A DNA stretch of 8,485 nt from Lachnospiraceae bacterium. GTDB taxonomy: Bacteria > Bacillota_A > Clostridia > Lachnospirales > Lachnospiraceae. Within the stretch, counting starts at the first letter, position 1. Each line of letters begins with the position of its first letter. Below, piece by piece: positions 5,468 to 8,485 of the stretch. A model generated the notes under the pieces. It saw nothing but the letters and a program-made list of their open reading frames with translations. It was not told the origin of the DNA and searched no databases. A program made the translations under genes and the position numbers. Location: NCBI GenBank assembly GCA_017613055.1, contig JAGAES010000086.1:1-8485 (forward strand), read 5' to 3'.

Positions 5468-6999
5468 CGCGACATGGTAGAAAAATAACGGCCCTGCTTC
5501 TTGCGGCGGTGCTTGCGGCTTCGATATTCGGCGGCTGCGGCAAGGACACGAAGAAGGGACCGTATTCGGTTCGGTTTGACCTGAACGGCGGCGACCGGGT
5601 TTCCGGCGAGCTTCGTCAGGAGGTGGAAAAGGGAGAAGCCGCGAAAGAACCGAAGGTGGAGAGAGAAGGATATATCTTCGGCGGATGGGACACCGATTTC
5701 TCGGACATCAAGGGAGATACGGTCATCACCGCAATCTGGAAGAAGGCAATTTACGTCACATTTGACGCAAACGGAGGCGAGTTCTCGAGCGGCAAGGATA
5801 CCGCGATTGTAGCGTCCGGCAAGAAGCCGCAGACGCCGACCGTGAAGCGGGAAGGATACACGTTTACCGGCTGGGATAAGGAAGTCACGAACGTTACCGA
5901 AGACACGACCTATGTTGCGCAGTGGAAGCGGGATATCCCGGCTCCCGAAGAGGTTTACGCGTCCCTGTCCGGAAGCATGGTGGAGATTCATACATACGAC
6001 AAGAAGGGGCAGGGAATTTCGCTCGGTTCCGGATTCTTCATCGATGAGACGGGTACCGTGCTGACCAACTTCCACGTGATGGAAGGCGCTTATTCCGCGG
6101 AAATCGTCATGTACGACTCGAAGAGCTACCGTGTCACGGATATTGTGGGTTACGATAAGGATATCGACCTCTGCGTGATCAAGACGGCGGCAAAGGAGAC
6201 GAAGGCGGTCACATTTTTCGAAGGGGAAGTGAAGACCGGCGAGACGGTATATACGATCGGCAGTTCCATCGGACTGACCGGCACGTTCTCGAACGGCATC
6301 GTGTCGACGGCATCCCGGAAGAACGACGGCGTGGAATACATCCAGATTACGGCGCCGATTTCGAAGGGCAACAGCGGCGGACCGCTTGTGAACGAGTTCG
6401 GCGAAGTGCTCGGCGTCAACACGTTCCAGATGGTGGACGGACAGAACCTGAATTTCGCGGTATCCATCAAGGAACTGGAGAACGTCAGCCGCAAGAATCC
6501 GATGACCATCCAGCAGTTCGGCGAGAAGACCGGCAAGGAAGTGAAGTCGAACTACACGAAAGTGGAGACCGGTGACAAAGGAGAAGAAGTCTACCGGATC
6601 GCGAACGACATCGAACTGGAGCCGAACGATTCGCTGGACAAGGCCAACGCGCTTTCGAACGGATACTGGACGGCGGCCTATCTGAACCGGAACGAGACCG
6701 ATGTGTTCTCCCTGAAGGCACCCGGAAAAGGAACGCTGTATGTTTATCTCGTTTCCTACTATCATGACGATGACGATTACCTGTATGCCTATCTGCGGAG
6801 CGGCGACGGCATGAGCGTGGAGCGCGCGCAGGTCGGACGGAGCGAGAAGATCGATATCAAGGATTACCGCTCCGATATGTACATGGTCGCGACGTTCAGC
6901 ATCACGAACGCCGGCACGTACTTCATAGACGTGCATCTCCCCAACAATTATCCGTACAAGAACGGCTGTTATTACCTGATCGGATACGAATGGAAATAA
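5464..6999 (+). CDS. Secreted lipoprotein: two InlB B-repeats, trypsin/HtrA-like protease, C-terminal PPC-like domain
   Basis: This is a 511-residue extracytoplasmic protein. The N-terminus has a signal peptide (RHGRK, then LLLAAVLAASIFGGC) with a probable lipid-anchor Cys at 25; Phe at -3 makes the lipobox slightly unusual. Residues 34-95 and 96-157 are two InlB B-type repeats, each with FDxNGG near the start and a REGY-F-GWD core ending in a Trp-Lys strand. Residues about 165-340 are a chymotrypsin-fold serine protease: LTNFHV with His204, DKDIDLCVIK with Asp235 and GNSGGP with Ser304 complete the catalytic triad. No PDZ domain follows, unlike DegP/HtrA. Residues about 380-511 begin with ELEPNDSLDKANAL and DVFSLKAPGKGTLYVYL, typical of the bacterial pre-peptidase C-terminal (PPC) fold. 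The start is fixed by AAGGAGG about seven bases upstream and the four-base overlap with the helicase. A bidirectional terminator ends the unit. Target protein unknown; envelope quality control or surface-protein processing are guesses. Confidence 0.92.
   Translation: MTRHGRKITALLLAAVLAASIFGGCGKDTKKGPYSVRFDLNGGDRVSGELRQEVEKGEAAKEPKVEREGYIFGGWDTDFSDIKGDTVITAIWKKAIYVTFDANGGEFSSGKDTAIVASGKKPQTPTVKREGYTFTGWDKEVTNVTEDTTYVAQWKRDIPAPEEVYASLSGSMVEIHTYDKKGQGISLGSGFFIDETGTVLTNFHVMEGAYSAEIVMYDSKSYRVTDIVGYDKDIDLCVIKTAAKETKAVTFFEGEVKTGETVYTIGSSIGLTGTFSNGIVSTASRKNDGVEYIQITAPISKGNSGGPLVNEFGEVLGVNTFQMVDGQNLNFAVSIKELENVSRKNPMTIQQFGEKTGKEVKSNYTKVETGDKGEEVYRIANDIELEPNDSLDKANALSNGYWTAAYLNRNETDVFSLKAPGKGTLYVYLVSYYHDDDDYLYAYLRSGDGMSVERAQVGRSEKIDIKDYRSDMYMVATFSITNAGTYFIDVHLPNNYPYKNGCYYLIGYEWK
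5563..5934 (+). repeat. Tandem pair of InlB B-repeat units in the protease lipoprotein
   Basis: Two consecutive units of 62 codons (5563-5748 and 5749-5934) share FD-NGG, a KREGY/EREGY turn, F-GWD and a closing W-K strand. The pattern matches the Listeria-Bacteroides (InlB B-type) repeat family, a small beta-grasp-like fold used as stalk or binding module in surface proteins. The DNA copies are diverged, so this is an old duplication rather than a fresh one. Confidence 0.85.
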
Positions 7000-7001
7000 A
7001 C

Positions 7002-7033
7002 AAAAATCCCCGCTTTGAGAGCGGGGATTTTTT
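7002..7033. terminator. Bidirectional intrinsic terminator between the protease gene and tRNA-Leu
   Basis: AAAAATCCCCGCT (7002-7014) is perfectly complementary to AGCGGGGATTTTT (7020-7032) around a TTGAG loop. The A-run on the left and T-run on the right give a T-tract in both directions, so it can end the protease transcript on the plus strand and the tRNA-Leu transcript on the minus strand. It starts two bases after the protease stop codon and ends two bases before the tRNA. Confidence 0.95.
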
Positions 7034-7034
7034 A

Positions 7035-7114
<80 letters not shown>

Positions 7115-7128
7115 ATAGGATTCGATTC

Positions 7129-7157
7129 ATTCTATCATTGCCGGTTGCGGTTGTCAA
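7129..7157 (-). promoter_or_regulatory. Promoter of tRNA-Leu
   Basis: On the minus strand the -35 is a perfect TTGACA (7157-7152) and the -10 is TAGAAT (7134-7129, five of six), 17 bases apart. Transcription should start near 7122, about eight bases before the tRNA. It is the strongest -35 in the window. Confidence 0.88.
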
Positions 7158-7172
7158 TCCTGGCGGATTCTC

Positions 7173-7201
7173 TTGTTTTTTCGTGCTCTTTTTGGTACAA
7201 T
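7173..7201 (+). promoter_or_regulatory. Promoter of the PqqD-like gene and probably citrate synthase
   Basis: TTGTTT (7173-7178, four of six) and TACAAT (7196-7201, five of six) are 17 bases apart, and a TG two bases before the -10 gives an extended -10 element. It lies back to back with the tRNA-Leu promoter: only 15 bases separate the two -35 boxes. Start of transcription is expected near 7208. Confidence 0.7.
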
Positions 7202-7207
7202 CATCAT

Positions 7208-7229
7208 GGATTTCTATGAATTGAAATCC
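7208..7229 (+). promoter_or_regulatory. 5'-UTR stem-loop before the PqqD-like gene
   Basis: GGATTTC (7208-7214) is complementary to GAAATCC (7223-7229) around an eight-base loop. The stem begins at the predicted transcription start and ends just before the AGGAGGG ribosome binding site (7233-7239). A stem at the extreme 5' end of a transcript can slow decay; it does not cover the ribosome binding site. No known riboswitch consensus is recognised. Confidence 0.5.
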
Positions 7230-7245
7230 GGAAGGAGGGTTTCTT

Positions 7246-7512
7246 ATGAAACTGAAATATGAATTCCTTGTCCGTGAGGTAGGAGACCGTTTCGTAGCGG
7301 TCGCAGTCGGTGAAAACGCCGAAGAATTTCACGGCATTATCCGCATGAACAAGAGCGGCAAGATCATTCTGGAATATCTCCGGGAGGAGACGACCGAGGA
7401 CGAGATTCTGCGGAAACTTACGGAACAGTACGAAGGCACGGAAGAATTCTTCCGCGGTGAGATTACAAAATTCGTTACCGGACTTAAAAACGCAGGAGTA
7501 CTTACCGAGTAA
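7246..7512 (+). CDS. Stand-alone PqqD-like protein (RiPP recognition element fold)
   Basis: This is an 88-residue cytoplasmic protein with no signal peptide or membrane segment. The pattern fits the PqqD family: an N-terminal strand pair (KYEFLVREVGDRFVAVAVG), a GIIRMNKSGKIILEYL block in the position of the family's LN-x-x-A-x-x-I-W signature, then two helices of the winged-helix part (TEDEILRKLTEQY and the segment to 81) ending in LKNAGVLTE. PqqD-like domains bind leader peptides of ribosomally made peptides and present them to a radical SAM maturase; family length is about 90 residues. No radical SAM gene, precursor peptide or transporter is in the window. AGGAGGG lies six bases before the ATG. 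Citrate synthase starts 39 bases downstream without a terminator between, so the two are probably co-transcribed. Its function here is unknown; family assignment is by pattern only. Confidence 0.8.
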   Translation: MKLKYEFLVREVGDRFVAVAVGENAEEFHGIIRMNKSGKIILEYLREETTEDEILRKLTEQYEGTEEFFRGEITKFVTGLKNAGVLTE

Positions 7513-7551
7513 CCAACACTTCAAAACCATGGCAGAGGAGGGGCAACAACT

Positions 7552-8485
7552 ATGGCGGCTAAACGAGTGAATTACTCAGAGATTACGGATGACATCCGGC
7601 ATTTGACGGATCTGTGCCGGGACAACAGCAACATTGATCCGGAACTTTACAACCGGTATGAGGTAAAGAGAGGGCTTCGCGACCTGAACGGCAAAGGCGT
7701 CCTTGCGGGACTGACCGAAATTTCCGAAATCCGCACGCTCAAGGTGGAGGACGGCGTCGAGAAGCAGTGCCCGGGGCAGCTGTTCTATCGCGGCATCAAT
7801 GTGGAAGATATTGTGAAGGGATGCGTTGCAGAGAACCGTTTCGGGTTCGAGGAGACGGTGTACCTGCTTCTGTTCGGGCAGCTTCCGGACCGGCAGCAGC
7901 TGTCCGATTTTACGGAACTGCTCGGGTATTACCGGACGCTTCCGAGCAGCTTTGTGCGCGACGTTATTCTCAAGAAACCGAGCGCGAACATGATGAACGG
8001 TCTGGCGCGCAGCGTTCTGACCCTGTATTCGTATGACACCAATCCGGAAGATACGTCGCTGGAGAACGTGCTTCGGCAGTGCATCCAGCTGATTTCGATC
8101 TTCCCGATGCTTACCGTGTACAGTTACCATGCGCACCGGTATTATTATCTGGACGAAGCACTGATCATACACCGTCCGAGGACCGACATTTCGGCGGCGG
8201 AGAACATTCTGCACATGCTTCGACCGGACAGCATGTATACCGAACTGGAGGCGCGTGTTCTGGACATCGCGCTGATCCTTCACGCGGAGCACGGCGGCGG
8301 TAACAACTCAACCTTTACGACGCACGTTGTAACGTCCTCGGGAACCGATACGTACGCGGCCATGACGGCGGCGCTCGGTTCGCTGAAGGGACCGAAGCAC
8401 GGCGGCGCGAACATGAAGGTTGTCGAGATGTTCGCCGACATGAAAGAGAAAGTAAAAGACTGGACGGATGAGGAAGAGGTTGCGG
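7552..8485 (+). CDS. gltA: Citrate synthase, N-terminal part (3' end outside window)
   Basis: The enzyme condenses acetyl-CoA and oxaloacetate to citrate, the entry to the oxidative branch of the TCA cycle and to glutamate synthesis. 311 codons are visible, with the frame open to the window end. Recognisable blocks are CPGQLFYRGINVEDI (73-87), FGFEETVYLLLFGQLP (97-112), LHAEHGGGNNSTF (243-255) with the first catalytic His at 247, and GSLKGPKHGGAN (276-287) with the second at 283; these align with pig heart His274 and His320. The catalytic Asp lies beyond the window. The familiar DHE reads EHG here, a variant I associate with clostridial citrate synthases. About 75 residues precede the PGQLFYRGI block, longer than in simple bacterial forms. 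GAGGAGGGG about nine bases before the ATG supports the start. 2-methylcitrate synthase is an alternative. It follows the PqqD-like gene by 39 bases. Confidence 0.93.
   Translation, partial: MAAKRVNYSEITDDIRHLTDLCRDNSNIDPELYNRYEVKRGLRDLNGKGVLAGLTEISEIRTLKVEDGVEKQCPGQLFYRGINVEDIVKGCVAENRFGFEETVYLLLFGQLPDRQQLSDFTELLGYYRTLPSSFVRDVILKKPSANMMNGLARSVLTLYSYDTNPEDTSLENVLRQCIQLISIFPMLTVYSYHAHRYYYLDEALIIHRPRTDISAAENILHMLRPDSMYTELEARVLDIALILHAEHGGGNNSTFTTHVVTSSGTDTYAAMTAALGSLKGPKHGGANMKVVEMFADMKEKVKDWTDEEEVA

Noticed and set aside
7529..7570. 13-codon open frame overlapping the citrate synthase start
   Set aside because: Its ATG has no ribosome binding site, and the GAGGAGGGG inside it serves the citrate synthase start at 7552.

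Overview
The window looks like chromosomal DNA from an anaerobic Clostridia-type Firmicute, plausibly Lachnospiraceae. The support is strong AGGAGG-type ribosome binding sites, near-consensus sigma-A promoters, lipoproteins with Thr-Pro linkers, a clostridial-style citrate synthase active-site motif and tRNA genes without an encoded CCA. Genus is not determinable. Base composition by eye is moderate to high in G+C in the helicase and protease genes and lower in the solute-binding protein and the tRNA spacers.

Layout. (1) Positions 2-628 hold the 3' end of a surface protein with one membrane anchor and a charged cytoplasmic tail. It is followed closely by rdgB (641-1240), the XTP/dITP house-cleaning pyrophosphatase, and by a family 1 ABC-transporter solute-binding lipoprotein (1268-2641) whose permease genes are not in the window. 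The three run in one direction with gaps of 12 and 27 bases. (2) A consensus promoter (2685-2713) drives a five-tRNA cluster, Pro(TGG)-Gly(TCC)-Arg(TCT)-His(GTG)-Gln(TTG), closed by a hairpin terminator at 3226-3250. (3) Two genes overlapping by ATGA follow: a SNF2-family helicase with an N-terminal helix-hairpin-helix segment (3287-5467), and a secreted lipoprotein with two InlB B-repeats, a trypsin/HtrA-like protease domain and a C-terminal PPC-like domain (5464-6999). (4) A bidirectional terminator separates this pair from a convergent tRNA-Leu(TAG) on the minus strand. Back-to-back promoters then fire tRNA-Leu leftward and, rightward, a small stand-alone PqqD-like protein (7246-7512) and a citrate synthase that runs off the window (7552-8485).

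Most of the window is housekeeping. The parts that deserve a second look are the translationally coupled helicase/secreted-protease pair, the orphan PqqD-like (RiPP-recognition-element fold) protein beside citrate synthase, and a GAAAGCGCT repeat flanking the tRNA promoter. I see no CRISPR array, insertion sequence, prophage gene or rRNA. I do not see a clearly new multi-gene system; the candidates above are hypotheses.
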